From Siphonodentalium dalli (taxonomy: Eukaryota > Mollusca > Scaphopoda > Gadilida > Siphonodentaliidae): a stretch of DNA of 64,000 nt. The translations under genes and the position numbers were made by a program. The notes below the pieces were generated by a model that was not told the DNA's origin, did not search any database, and saw only the letters and a program-made list of their open reading frames with translations. Location of the stretch: positions 66,105,897 through 66,169,896 of the forward strand of contig CP136063.1 in assembly GCA_032622095.1 (NCBI GenBank), in the 5' to 3' direction. Below are positions 1 to 11,760 of the stretch, piece after piece. Each line of letters starts with the position of its first letter. Within the stretch, counting starts at the first letter, position 1.

Positions 1-735
1 GCAACAGATAAACACAGATTGTAAAGATATAGAAATTAGAATACCTAATTATTTGATTTATTACTGGACAATGGTCATCTACGTAATGATGTGTTGTACC
101 ATGTGGTACATCTCCACCGCCGTAGCTGACCAAAGCCCAGCATGAGTATGGCGTTTTATAGGGTATGAGCCTGTAAAGGAGTTGTCCAGCACTAACAGGT
201 GACCAAAAACCATCGGGGATAGCATAAGAAAACAGTCCTAAGACCATTTATTTCCATTATGGTCCCCCAATTGATTCAGGCCACACGAGAGACCGGACCA
301 CACCTGCACACTTCCTACCATCACGAACTACTGGTTTTAAAATATATTATGTTATATTAATAACCAAATGAGATGTAAACAATCTGTTGAAATTAAAGTC
401 ACGATAGGTGACGGAGCTGGATGGCACATATTTTCCACTAGAGTTAAAAAACACTGGAGATATATCGATTAAAATAGAGCGTGAGAGGGCGTCTTTGACT
501 ACTGTGTAGGTTCAGTGGCTATGTGGTGACGATAAGGTAGCTAGCACCAACTTATCGTAGTGTACCATGGGCATGCAGTAAGGTGATGTTATTCCCTTCG
601 ACCTGGATGACACCATTCAATCACGTACTATGACACCACAGTCGAAGGCTACCCTCACCCTAGACATTAAATAAAAGTTATATACAAAGCAAACTCTCCT
701 CAGTGCATCATGAAACTACACAATCACCTACTTTG
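1..735. other. No gene seen; probable 3' flank of a dead LINE
   Basis: No coding frame is convincing. The stretch follows the stop codon of the minus-strand LINE remnant, so part may be its 3' untranslated region. The match in copy B starts at 46069. Copy B has an extra 91 bp tandem duplication of the part corresponding to about 120-215. Confidence 0.5.
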
Positions 736-3170
736 TTAATAGTACTTATAGATAGAACTTTCAGATTTGTTATATCTATTAAAATACTCTGATTGAATAG
801 CCTTGGTCAATACTGTGTTGTTACCTTTGGGATCAATTTGGTTAGAAATATCATTCCAGAGTACTATTGCTGTATATTAAACAGAAACTGTCCGAGCCAA
901 AAGGACCTACATGAGGGATTGTGATTTTTTGTTGCCCTGATCTTAATTCATAGCTACAGTAAGAGCTAACTCTGGTAAAGTGTTCAGAAAGTTATTTTGG
1001 AGCCTTTGAGTCCACAATCTTCTTCATTAGCAACAGCTTTCTTTGGTTAACCCGCTGTTCAACAGTTAACATTCATTTTTAGATGTTCATTGTACCCCGT
1101 ACTGCTAAAGCTGACAGAAACTATCTCGAAGCTTTCTTTTTTCCACGCACAATCATAAATTGGAACAAACTCCCCCGTGACATATTCTTAAACTGCCACA
1201 ACACGGACAGTTTCAAATCCGAACTCACAAAACACATGTTCCCACCTGTAAACAAACAGACAGCTTCTAAATAGTATGAAGCTCCAGTATATTTTAATAA
1301 ATTATCAAAATAACCAAAAAAATATGCTTTTATGTTTTTAAATCTCATGCGCCTCCACATAATCCTCAGCACATTGAGGGCGATGGAGTACCAAGTAGAT
1401 GTAGATGTAGATGCACAGTTGCTCTGTTATGCAGCCCAATTAAGACAGAATCTAATCAATCTATTCTGAGATTTCTGCAATTTCCCTTTGGTTGTTGTAC
1501 ATGTAGTTAGTGCACTATACCATGAGCAACAAGCATAATCAAAGTAGCACTGTATCAAAGCAAGAACTAGTAATCTTTTTGTGAAGCTTGTTAAAAAATC
1601 AGCTTTTCTATAGAGGAATTCAAGTTAAGTCTTGAGGATGATTTCGATAAGACTGTTTGAGCCGAGGCTTCTCCACTTATATGTTGGTCCAAAACAACTC
1701 CCAGATAAGTAACGGTGTTAGAGGGGCTGATTCTAGTCTGATTACAATTGATGTTAAGCTGATTGCAGGATCGAATTCTTGGTTGAGACCCAAACAGAAT
1801 AGATTCGGTCTTATAGCTAAATGAAGGGAAAGCCTATTGTCTGAGCCATTCACTAAGAGAGGAAAGCTGTGCACTCAAAGACTGCTCTATCTTCTGAACA
1901 CATTTCCCAGATACAAGCAATGCAGAATCATCTGCATACAATAGCAGCCTACACTTTACTGCGGCCGGTGCATCATTGACATAGAGTAAAAATAATAATG
2001 GCCCAAGAATATAGCCCTGGGGAACGCCGCAAGTGATCAAATTTGTGTCTGAGAAAGAACCATTAATGTCAGTAATTTGTGTCCGATTAATGAGAAAAGC
2101 TTTGAACCAATTAAGAGCATTACTATCAAAGCCCATGGCGTGCAATTTGTCTAAAAGTATATGTTGGTCTACCGTATCAAAGGCTTTTTGTAAGTCTATC
2201 AAAACCATTCCAGTATACTTCCCTTGATCCATTTGTTCCCGAATGTAATCTATGATGCAGTGAGATAAGTAAAGGTGGATTCAGTTGAGAATCCAGATCT
2301 AAATCCAGATTGAAATTCATATAAAAGTTCTGATTTATTCTGATTTATTTAGATATTTCTCCATCTGTTTAAAAACCACCTTTTCCAAAATTTTAGAGAC
2401 CATATGTAACACTAAGGATGGAGACAGGCCGGTAGTTACTAGGATTGGTTTTTTTTCTGTTTTTTTTTCTTATAGATAGGCACCACCCTAGCTGATTTCA
2501 AATCTGATGGAATATGTCCTTGATAGAATTTAAAGTCAGATTGATAATGCGAGTCAAGGGAGATAATATGACAGATGCACCGTCCCGCGCAGAAACCGGG
2601 CTGGAATTGTATCTAACCCAGTTGCCTTGGATGGGGTGAGATCCAGCAGAATTTCAGAGACCTCTGTTTCAGAGACTTTTTCAAGTTTGAATGAATTTAG
2701 GGTGACATTTTTTGAGGCGTATATATATAGTACTTATTCACAAAGCTTTTGTCATATTTACCCGTTGGTGTGGGTATAGTTTCTGTACTAAATCAGCAGC
2801 CACATTACAGAAGAAGTTCACAAGTTGTTAAACTGATTAGCTAGCTACTGCATGCCTCTTTATCAAACATAAGTGAATCACCTGTTTTTAAGCAGATGTT
2901 CGATGAGGAGCAGTTTGCTTTCTTAGATGGTGTTCCAAATCTCTTCAAGGTCTTCCCCAGAGCTTTCGATTTACCATTGTTCTGCTCTAGCTGTTTCTTA
3001 AAGTAATTCGATTTGGCATTTTTAATCATATGAGTAACTTTATTAGGAATGACTTTGTAATTAGAGAAGATACTGGGATCTTTAGATTGTATGAATTTTC
3101 TCAATAGATCATTCCTGTCCCTAATTAATGCCAAGATCTCACCATCCAATTCACAGTGTTCAGTACAAGT
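736..3170 (-). pseudogene. Dead LINE ORF2 (reverse transcriptase) remnant, copy A
   Basis: Read on the minus strand, this is a decayed non-LTR retrotransposon ORF2, probably of the CR1/L2 group. From 3182 to 2841 it encodes the basic linker between endonuclease and reverse transcriptase (EILALIRDRNDLLRKF). Around 2700-2450, in broken frames, comes the region with PSKATGLDTIPARFL and NPSNYRPVSIL. The frame 1834-2232 holds the palm: DLQKAFDTVDQHILLDKL, GVPQGYILGPLLFLLYVNDA and the catalytic YADD. After a frameshift near 1850 the next part (TYLGVVLDQHISG) is in another frame, and the C-terminal part (ELRSGQQK, ALWN-like IVLWNDISNQI) runs to a stop near 736. The endonuclease is not seen, so the copy is 5'-truncated. 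Frameshifts and stops make it inactive. A second LINE fragment interrupts it at 1099-1414. Confidence 0.85.
1099..1414 (+). mobile_element. 5'-truncated LINE 3' end inserted in copy A
   Basis: Copy B has the empty site: the run CATTGTACCCC continues directly into ACAGTTGCTCTG at 47254/47255. In copy A, 316 bp separate the two. The insert encodes on the plus strand a typical reverse transcriptase C-terminus (AFFFPRTIINWNKLP, then FKSELTKHM) in the frame 1083-1274, followed by a short 3' untranslated region. It ends in three TAGATG units at 1396-1413, a microsatellite tail of the kind seen in CR1/L2-group elements. I see no clear target-site duplication. It is nested in the older minus-strand LINE. 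Confidence 0.85.
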
Positions 3171-3416
3171 ACATATTCCCATATTTGATTCTTAGATATG
3201 GACTTTGTTTTTTCTTGGACCATTGCCTGTAACTTTTATTTTTTTATATCTCAATAAAGTTCACATTTTGTATTTCTAACATAATCCACCATGAGGTATA
3301 TACACTTAAAATGTTGCATCAATGGTGTCTGTTATTACTAATATACCGGTACATGAACAGAATCCTTTGTTAATTGGACTCTATAAAATTTTGGAAAAAT
3401 TGGGTCCACAAAGCCC
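3166..3416. repeat. 250 bp dispersed repeat
   Basis: This stretch recurs in copy B (about 49010-49247) and, inverted, at 45246-45510 just outside copy B. The inverted copy begins immediately after a TTAA. I recognise no coding capacity. A plus-strand open frame at 3374-3631 starts inside it, but it resembles no family I know and I do not call it a gene. Confidence 0.7.
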
Positions 3417-3629
3417 TTTATGATAAATCATGTTTTGTGCTGTATTATATGGATTTAATTCTCAACAAAGCGTTCTTGATAGAGAACTCCCCAACCAGCA
3501 TTCAGTTCTGTTTGTGGAAATTTCTCAACAACAGACCCTCACCCTGTAAACTTGTGTGCACAAAGTCAGATTTCAGTTCGGAAGAAAGTATCGAATATAT
3601 CCAATTTCTGTCACAGGTAAAATGTTATT

Positions 3630-3761
3630 AGCGCAATAAGAATATTCCTTATTGTGCTTAAGCGCAATAAAAGATTCCTTATTGCACTTAAGCGCAATAA
3701 GATATTCCTTAAGCGCAATAAGATATTCCTTAAGCGCAATAAGAGATTCCTTATTGCGCTC
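3630..3761. repeat. Palindromic GCGCAATAAG array, copy A
   Basis: Several units alternate AAGCGCAATAAG with its reverse complement CTTATTGCGCTT, separated by short AATATTC or AGATTCC spacers, so any neighbouring pair can fold into a hairpin. It is followed at 3763-3801 by AT-rich sequence that in copy B forms the right arm of a much longer inverted repeat. Copy A lacks the left arm, so it looks like a deletion derivative. Confidence 0.85.
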
Positions 3762-3801
3762 ATGCTCAATTATTTATTAAATGTCAATTTGGCTTCCCAT
3801 A

Positions 3802-4763
3802 GTCCATAGGCCTATTGGAGTGCTTTGGTTATATAAGCCTAATTAAATATAAACTTCTTTTTTTTTTTTTAGATTTAAATTTTTTTTTCCCAAAAGACAA
3901 CATTTGATGTCGTTTGATTCTGAAACTTAGGCCAGCTAAGGCCAGAATTTTTTTTTTTTTCAAGTGACAACATTGTTTTTTCACACATTTGATAGTTTTA
4001 TCTGAAATGGCCAGAAAAATGTTTTTTTTACATTTACCCATCTCGAGCATTTTAAATTACATACCACTTGCCAGATAACTACCTGTTTCCAATAACACAT
4101 CAAGTCACACTCAGAAGTATCAGACTAATACGGGTATCTCAAAAACCCCATTGCAGTGATCTCAGATCTGGTGTGGATTACTGTACCTTTTACAGAGTAG
4201 ACCAATTTCAGTTTCCAACACTTTATTCTCTTGCCATTGCTGGTTTTTCATTATCACATGTATCCATTGATTCAGCATACAAGTTCATACAAACATGTTA
4301 CCATTTGAGATCTAATTTACCAACTGACTGCATGGTCACAGCTAATGTCACAACATGTGAACTCATGGGATTAGGTGCATGGGCAACCCTGAGACCAACA
4401 ACTCAGGAGATTAATCCCACGAAACCAGGTCAGGACAATCTGATGATAGCTTAAGCAGTGACTGTCCCAGACTGCTGGCCCAGATCTGGGTCAAACCACC
4501 AAACTGGACATTCGAATAGCTCAGAATAACTTATTCTGCTGGGGAGAATTAATCCTAAAGACAATACAGTTCTCTCAATCTCATGACATTTGGAAATTTG
4601 TCATGGAGCCTGGAGGCCATATTTTTAGACATTTAAAACGAATTATACAACTGGTCACACATATCAGATACTTCCATTGCACGCTCCAACTAAAATCATA
4701 CTTTATCAACACCATGAAGTTGAAGATTTTCCGATTATATTTTACAACAACAATAATGTTATG
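3802..4763. other. No gene seen; T-tracts and duplicated unique sequence
   Basis: The stretch contains long T-tracts near 3857, 3949 and 4022 and otherwise looks unique within each copy. A 128-residue open frame at 4068-4454 (copy B 50237-50629) stays open in both copies. It lacks recognisable motifs and has small length changes between copies, so I leave it as probably non-coding. Confidence 0.4.
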
Positions 4764-4797
4764 CAGGGCCTGGAACCTACGTCGCATTTTGGTCTTT

Positions 4798-5994
4798 CTT
4801 CCCTGGTGAAGATCCCTCGAAGATTCCCGATCATCACTCGGTGTGAAGATCCCCCGAAGATTCCCGAACATCACTACCGAAACTGCGACGGAGATTCTTG
4901 GTACAAGCACACTGTGCATTTCACACGTTATCTACCATTCGTGTGACCGAATCCATGTCATTGTAATGTAAGAGGGTTTTTTTTAAAGCCAAAATTATTG
5001 GATTAGTTTTCTTGAGTAAATTGTCCCAACCTGCAAGTTTGTTTGTATCACACGATTAACTCGATTTGCTAAATTCTCATAACCTGCAACGGCACGCGCA
5101 TACTTATGTCTAACAAAAATTGAATTTGTATGGACAAAATCTCCAACACCTGTGTTTTTTATATACTAAAATACTCAACATATATAATAGTTACTTTCTG
5201 AAATGTTTTACCGTATTATCTACCATGGGGGGCATTCAAATAATGATACAAACTAGGAAATATTTTGTTATAGTGCGCATGAATATACGTTGGAATGTTT
5301 GCACGCGATTCCATGTGACGTCACAGTTCATTCATAAATGTTGTTTTGAAGCGCCCACATTGCGAATTTCAATTTCAATCACTATCACTCTCTATCACTC
5401 CGTTTTCTCTGTGATGGTTGATCCGATTGAGGATTATAGTTATTGATGTATTGTACTGTGCAATCTCCTTTAATGTGAAAAACGTGTCGAGGAAATGTTA
5501 AAACAATTTCAAAACTGCAGCGGCAATTTGCTCGGTGCGACTCGAAGTGAGTATTTATTGTTTTTGCAAACTATGTACATAAACCACTAAAAACTCATTG
5601 CTTATGAGCTGTAAAACATTGTTTGCTAGCTCACAGTCATCTATACCGAGATATATATGTAACGGTTGTAAAGATTATCGCGTTCAGGTGGTTTCCGTCA
5701 CCAATTTTCGAGGCATGTTTCAGAATTTTGAAATGGTAACGCCTACATTGGCTTTTAAAACTGGAATTGTGCCATAAATGGTAACGCCTACATATAATCA
5801 ACATTTGATCCGTCAATTAGTTGAATATAACGTGAATGCCAATTTGGGGTGAAGGTCAGAGTATAGCTCTTGCGACGTTACCCCGCTACCTAGCCAACCG
5901 AGTCCCGTTCGACTGTTTCCGGGGGATGTTGGCGGGGATCTTTATTAGCACCGATTGATGGTCGGGAATCATCGGGGGATCTTAGCGAGGGAAG
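4798..5994. repeat. Inverted repeat of about 1.2 kb nested in the 2.8 kb element
   Basis: Left arm (4798 to about 4870), starting CTTCCCTGGTGAAGATCCC, and right arm (about 5925-5994), ending GGGGATCTTAGCGAGGGAAG, are imperfect reverse complements over about 70 bp. Each arm itself contains the short repeat AAGATCCC-CGAAGATTCCCGA twice. No coding capacity is seen between the arms. It may be an independent inserted element or the host element's own subterminal repeats. Confidence 0.65.
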
Positions 5995-6125
5995 AATTAT
6001 ATTATTGCTATGGAAGCATTAAATTCACATGTGTTTAATTATTATTGAAACTTGTTTTGCCGGCAACCATTCATACTCGCTCGTTGATATTTGATAAGTA
6101 AATAGAACAACTTAAAACTAATTAA

Positions 6126-7150
6126 GGGGTACTGTACGCCATTTTCAATAAACTCCCGATAATAACAACAATCTAATATCTATAATCTAATATTATATAA
6201 ACAAATAAGTAATTTGAGTCGAAGATGTATTCTGTAAACGATCAGGTTAATAGGTTATCCTAAAATCAAAGTTAAAGCTAATCAATCCGAATCGATGGTC
6301 CCCCATATCATCAGATTCCAACAACAAATATTTTTTGAAATGCCCGCTTCAGTTATCAGAATCGGTTAAATAACCAAAAATAATGCTAACCACAGTCAAA
6401 TATAGTATAAAATTGGCCTAAACCTGTTATTTATCAACATTTTGTCGGTTTGTCAAATATCTGACAAAAAAGCTACTTGATTTTCGAGTTAACCATCTTC
6501 ATCCGCAAATTTGGTCCGAGGCAGTCTTCTCGTCGACTTTTACTGGGCCACTAAATATTCCAGGTGGTGAAAAATAATAGATTTTAAAAATCGATATCTG
6601 ACCATTCTGAGGTTTGATTGGTGGGTTCCTCGACTCGAATAAAATATTATTTATCTCCGAAGCCAAATAAATAGTAATTGAGGGGTGCATAATCGGATTG
6701 AGCGCCTTAATAATTTGATACATATTTAATTTATGACTGGAGCCATAAAATAAGTTACGAATTTTCCGTGTACAAGACGTAATCAAATTATTTCACGGAT
6801 AGTACGTGGATTGGGCAACGCCTGGCACTAATGATCGTGTATACAATTATATTGATACGGGGCGTAAACTCAAGCCACTTACTGAGTGGTGACTATACCA
6901 TAACTTAAATGTATGAGTATATGTGAGTGTTATACATATAATTTAACATTTATTTGATACATTTGTTTGAAAACTACACAAATTATTCTACAACAACAAT
7001 TTGGATTTTCGCATTCCGGCTAATCTGCCATCCATAACATTACTTCGTACTCAAAATACTTTCAAGTAATGAAAATCTGGTTACCATATTCTACGACTCA
7101 GAGACTATAGAAACAGGCCAATATTATGTGAGCGTTAACGCGATGTGGAC
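6126..7150 (+). mobile_element. Long copy of the AGGGGTACTGTAC (TTAA) element
   Basis: It begins after TTAA (6122-6125) with GGGGTACTGTACGCC. It shares its left part with 24269-24901, its right part (about 7028-7128) with 29440-29525, and its middle (6290-6680) in inverted form with 16080-16510. The right terminus is decayed. It is the longest of four copies. No transposase is apparent. Confidence 0.65.
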
Positions 7151-7738
7151 GTTACCATTAATAGACAAATTCATAAAAATCTATGTGTCTTAAGAAATTT
7201 ACAAACAAACCACGGGAAAGTAATTTTTTTGTTATTGATTCAAATTTTAGCATATATAATATCCCGAAACTCAATGTATACGGTTTTAAAATGAGTTTAG
7301 GGCGCGGAGAACATGAAATGTTGGCGTTAACACCTGCACGAAAATAGGAAATCGGACGCGATTTTGAATTGCGGACGCGAAATTATCATTATAAGCAATT
7401 CTTTCCGATTTTCGGTTTCTGTATTTGTCGAGATTTGCAGGTGGCATAGCTCCTTTGCTTATCATACTACATCGAAATCGACTGTATTTATTTAAAAAAC
7501 GATGTCGAAGTAGCGAGTCGAACTTTATTTACAGTTATTTTGATATAGGGTTACCCTTCCGGTGACGTAGGTTCCAGGCCCTGTTATGGTGGGGTGTGAG
7601 TGTCACCTTCAGATTCTGGAATAATAATACGTTCCGTTTGACAAACAAATTCAATGTTTCGACCTGAACATGAACACATAAACAGAAATGCATAGAGAAG
7701 GTACAACGACTCTGTTGTGTGGGCCAGTGATCCAGAGG

Positions 7739-8235
7739 AATTCCTATTAAAGGGCACTCCGCAAGATATTACTGTTTTTCCTGGAGATTTCCATCCGTCG
7801 CAGCCTCCAGGATCAACTTTAAATACAGACACATTCCTCCATGTGTGCCTAAGGCCAGCATTGTCCCTACACGGACGCCCTGCACATACAGATACAAGAA
7901 AACCATAGTCAGAAATGGTAACGCCACCAAGATTATAGTATTACATATAAATAGAAATTATAAAAAATACATAAAATATTTTGATAACAATTGCGTTTAA
8001 ACAAGTAATCCTTCAAATTATTACTAACAAAGTAAACGACCGTGGGGTCACTCAACAGATTATAAAGATTTGGGCATAGTATACTGTAAATACTAAAATT
8101 TAAATGAAATAATTAAAAGATAAAATTTAGCAAGTAGTAAAAGTTAATTTTCTCATTTAATTTTTTTTTTTTATGTTTACCCATACCATAGTATGGTAAA
8201 CATAGTGTCGTTGTCCGGATTGACCACTCGTCGTT
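7739..8235. other. Segment present only in copy A
   Basis: Copies A and B agree up to GTGATCCAGAGG and again from the GTCCGTCC microsatellite. Between these points A has about 500 bp and B about 90 bp of different sequence containing CACCCCACAAGTAT repeats. Neither side shows transposon ends. No gene is seen. Confidence 0.6.
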
Positions 8236-8725
8236 AGTCCGTCCGTCCGTCCGTCCGTCCGTCTGTCTGTCTGTAGACACTTTACGCATGGTGCGATAAC
8301 TGAAATATTTTCTATCTGATCGGAACCAAATTTTGTATATGAATTTCTCAGCACCAAATACAGATCGAGTTCGAATATGGATTTGATCCGAGTTTTTTTA
8401 GGGAGTTATGGCCCTTTTTCAACTTAGAATTCATGCATGCTGCCATAACTAAACAAAAATTCATCTGACCGTAACCAAATTTGGTATGCGAGTTGCTCAG
8501 CCCAAAATACATATCGAGTTCGAATATGGGTTTGATCCGATACTTTTTAATGGAGTTATGGCCCTTTGACATAGAATTCATGCATGCTTCAATCAATCAA
8601 CAATTTTTCAACTGATAGGAACCAAATTTTGTATGTGAGTTTCTCAACTCAAAATACAGATCGAGTTTGTATATGGGTTTGATCTGATATTTTTTAATGG
8701 AGTTATGGTCTTTTGATTATTTTAT
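8175..8725. repeat. ATGG-palindrome repeat with about 150 bp monomers
   Basis: The unit starts with the palindrome ACCATAGTATGGT, then a GTCC/GTCT microsatellite (about 8237-8272), then monomers containing GGAACCAAATTTTGTAT, ATCGAGTTCGAATATGGG and GGAGTTATGG. Copy A has three monomers (about 8320, 8480, 8620) and copy B two, so unequal loss or gain has happened since they separated. Short open frames in it are by-products of the repeat. Confidence 0.8.
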
Positions 8726-9339
8726 TCATCGCTAAAATATATCAAAGATACCCAGTTTGCACTGTCCAAATAGAATCTAATAAATCAGGTTTGAAATTGT
8801 CTTCTCCCACAGAGATAGTATCCAGTTACAATGCCATGAAGTTGTCTCTCTCTTGTATTGAGTTAATTAACTGCTAGGAGATGTTGGCCATATCAGATAT
8901 ACTTTATACTCTATAAAGTATATCTGGCCATATGATGAGATATCATAGATGGAATGTTTATACTATTATATTTTATATGCATGGTTATTTAAATTTAACC
9001 TTAAAGGCATAATCTGGTTTCATTGTTTAATAGCATTACTATTGGAGATTAATAATGTGTTTGTCTTTAGTAGATTTGTTGGAATTTTGTTGGTTGCATG
9101 GGAAGACAACTTTGGTTTTCAAACTTTTAAAAACTTGAGAGCTCTGTATCAGTCTATGAGAACAAAATTGTTCATAACACTTTTAGAACTGTGGGTCTAG
9201 TTTGTTTTATCTATATATTAATGGATAGCTTTTTCGACATTGATTTCAATTTATTACAAATGTGAATTGAAATATTAAAGGGGCACACCAGGTTTGATAT
9301 ATTTTTCTTGTACTCTGCATGAGATAAAACATTTTATGT
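8726..9339. other. No gene seen
   Basis: AT-rich sequence conserved between the two copies. An open frame at 8949-9200 in copy A is cut to 62 codons in copy B by a one-base deletion, which argues against coding. Confidence 0.5.
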
Positions 9340-9570
9340 GTACCTATACCATAGTATGGTACACATAGTATCAATGTCCGGATTGACCAATCGTCTGTCC
9401 GTCCGTCTATGTCTGCCTGTAGACACTTTATGCATAATGCGCGATAACTCTGACATTTTCTATTTGATCGGAACCAAATTTTGTATATAGGTTTCTCAGC
9501 CCAAAATACAGTTCGAGTTCGAATATGGGTTCGATCAGATTTATTTTAAAGGAGTTATGACCCTTTTTTT
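9340..9570. repeat. Second copy of the ATGG-palindrome repeat
   Basis: It has the same order of parts as the repeat at 8175-8725: ACCATAGTATGGT palindrome, GTCC-rich stretch, TAGACACTTTATGCAT, then one monomer with GGAACCAAATTTTGTATA and GAGTTCGAATATGGG. The copy B equivalent is at about 52140-52370. Confidence 0.8.
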
Positions 9571-10260
9571 TTTTTTGAAATTCTGATTTTTCAAATTTTT
9601 TTAGACTGAATTTCCTCGCTCAATTCAACATGCAAAAAATATTGAATTTTTTTTATAATTAACACTAATTTGTTTTAGTTGTATACCATTAATTAGGTGT
9701 TGTGTCCTGTTTTGAAAATATGAAGATTTTATTGCAATAGTTGCATGTAATATAAGGATATCAATAAATTGCCATTTGAAGTTGTGAACATCCAATATCC
9801 AGAGGATATGAGAGTACCTTTAATAGATGTCATTCCAAGCGAAATCTGTTATTATTTGAGTGATGACATATGTTACAGAACTCCAGGGGGTGGTTGTATA
9901 AAGCTAAAGATAAACAACCTGCTGCCTGGGTAATTGTTTATCCTATCTGTCAAATTGATTGATGGCTAAACCATTGGATCTCACAGTGAGAGGGGGACCC
10001 ACGCCAATCTTCTCTGTTGGGATTCCAATTGTTGGCTCATTAAATATGCACATATGCTTAAGATACAGTCGCACGACCCCGTAAGTCGGATTTTGGATGC
10101 AAGTTAATGAAAATATCATTGAAATAATCGGTTTCCCCCAATAAACATCCATAAATTCAATATACATGTTTTGGAGCAGAATTAGGCAGTCCATATTGGA
10201 CGCCATCATGGAATTTATTTTGTTTTGTTTTAATTTTCACACATAATTATTAGTTATGTG
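9571..10260. other. No gene seen
   Basis: AT-rich sequence shared with copy B (about 52371-53082), where TA-rich stretches differ in length and about 17 bp are missing near 52775. A minus-strand open frame (9943-10209) is kept in both copies but shows no family motif. Confidence 0.4.
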
Positions 10261-10786
10261 GATGGAGTTCTCATTAAACCTCACATCCTTGTATTGGTTA
10301 CAGTAATGCCCAAAATAATTGACCACTTAATCACATCAGAATTATTGGTAATTTTTCAGGATTTGAAATCCTGAAAATTTACCAATAATTTTGCTGTGGT
10401 CAAGTGCATGGTCAATTACTTTGAACATTACTGTATGAGGATAGAGTTATCATTGAACCTCAAATCCTTATATTGGTTACAGTAATGCCGAAAGTAATTG
10501 ACCACTTAACCACAGCAGAATTATGGGTATTTTTTCAGCATTTACAATCCTGACAAATTACCCATTATTCTGCTGTGGTCAAGTGGTCAATTGTTTTGAA
10601 CATTACTGTATGATGATTGAGTTATCATTAAACCTCAAATCCTTATATTGGTTACAGTAATGCCCAAAGTAATTGACCCTTTAACCACAGCATAATTATG
10701 GGTAATTTTTAAGGATTTAGAATCATGAAAAAATACACACAAATTTGCTGTGATTAAGTGATCAATTACTTTGGACATTACTGTAT
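10261..10786. repeat. Satellite of three palindromic monomers, copy A
   Basis: Three tandem monomers of about 175 bp start near 10261, 10439 and 10613. Each is itself an inverted repeat: CAGTAATGCCCAAA-TAATTGACCACTT on the left pairs with AAGTG-TCAATTACTTTGAACATTACTG on the right, and the centre of the first carries the hairpin TTTTCAGGATTT/AAATCCTGAAAA. The third monomer is the most decayed. Copy B has the same three monomers at 53083-53606. Confidence 0.9.
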
Positions 10787-11085
10787 GTAGATGGAGTTAA
10801 ACCTCACATCAGTGTGTTGGGGATTTGGACCTTGACTTGGGACCTTTGGTTTTTAACGCAACAAATGCGCGTACACCTTATACACAAATTTCTTATGTAA
10901 CCAGAGTTTTTCTTGGATAAGATGAGTTTGAAGCCTGCTTACATTTCAAAATGTTGTCAGTTTTGTATTGTCTGCAGCGAACTCAACGCGTTGAAGCAAA
11001 AGTTACAAAAGATAAAATGTGTATGTGACGAGACTATAATACAAATGAAAAAATAAATTGAGGGCGGGCTGGGCGATACAGGGAA
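10787..11085. other. No recognised gene
   Basis: Copy B keeps an 81-codon plus-strand frame here (53634-53879) with a CxxC-like stretch (CCQFCIVC). In copy A the same frame is broken by a stop and a 3 bp change. I do not recognise the peptide. Confidence 0.3.
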
Positions 11086-11760
11086 CTAAGGGTTGAACCG
11101 ATATAAAGTTGTAGAGCGATAACGACCAATGTTGACATATTATGCATATCAACTCTACTGTTGCAACAAGGCTATAAAATAGGGGGGTGTCAGAATCTTA
11201 GTCATCTCTATATAGTGCCAGAATAGTCATTTATGAAAAGGGGTTTGTACCGATGAACTGACATATATTAGTGGATCAATGTTGCCACGTAATGCATCGC
11301 AACTGTACTAAAGCAGCAATGATATAAAATTGAGGGGGGGGTCTGAAATTATCTCTATAGATGGCACCAGGATTATATAGAAAGGAAAAGCAATTGATAT
11401 ACGTATACAGTATACTATAGTAATACCATAGACATATAAGTACAAGTATCACGAAATAAAATATTACGTAACATGACCATATACCGATGAAAGAAATAAA
11501 TAAATTGGACCGGGATTAGAGGTTGGGTTGGTTATATGTGGATAATTGGATATGGAATTCATACCGATGAAACGATACAAACTAGTGGAGCGATAAAGAC
11601 CAATGTTGACACTTAGTCAGGCTACGCGGGGGAAATAGGGGTTGATACGATAGACCGAAATAATTTTGTCGAGTCATAATGACCAATGTTGACGTATAAA
11701 GTAACGCGACTGTACTGTCACACAATTATCATGGTGAACCGGTCAAATATGGACTCTAGT
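11086..11760. repeat. Degenerate tandem repeats of about 140-180 bp
   Basis: Parts such as CGATAANGACCAATGTTGAC, CGACTGTACT and ATAAAATNGGGGGG recur at about 11110, 11270, 11590 and 11670. Copy B has the same array plus a further piece near 54060-54100 that A lacks. No coding capacity. Confidence 0.6.

Larger units (their letters stand above)
4764..7583. mobile_element. 2.8 kb DNA transposon with 20 bp TIRs, copy A only
   Basis: The element starts with CAGGGCCTGGAACCTACGTC and ends with its perfect reverse complement. It is flanked by the 5 bp direct repeat TTATG (4759-4763 and 7584-7588). Copy B has the uninterrupted empty site with a single TTATG near 50950, which proves insertion. The CAGGG terminus resembles hAT elements, but the duplication is 5 bp, not the usual 8 bp, so the superfamily is open. 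I see no transposase. Inside are an inverted-repeat block (4798-5994) and a copy of a TTAA-flanked element (from 6126), so it is non-autonomous and composite. Confidence 0.9.

Noticed and set aside
1677-1874. Separate 65-codon minus-strand gene
   Set aside because: It is a frame of the dead LINE next to a frameshift. The same DNA in another frame gives the expected RT segment TYLGVVLDQHISG.
3630-3801. Possible rho-independent terminator or attenuator (GC-cored hairpins)
   Set aside because: The hairpins are a repeated palindromic array in a eukaryotic transposon-rich setting, with no associated gene.
4068-4454. 128-codon plus-strand frame conserved between the two copies
   Set aside because: Conservation is expected from the recent duplication. 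Indels between copies alter the peptide, and no domain is visible.
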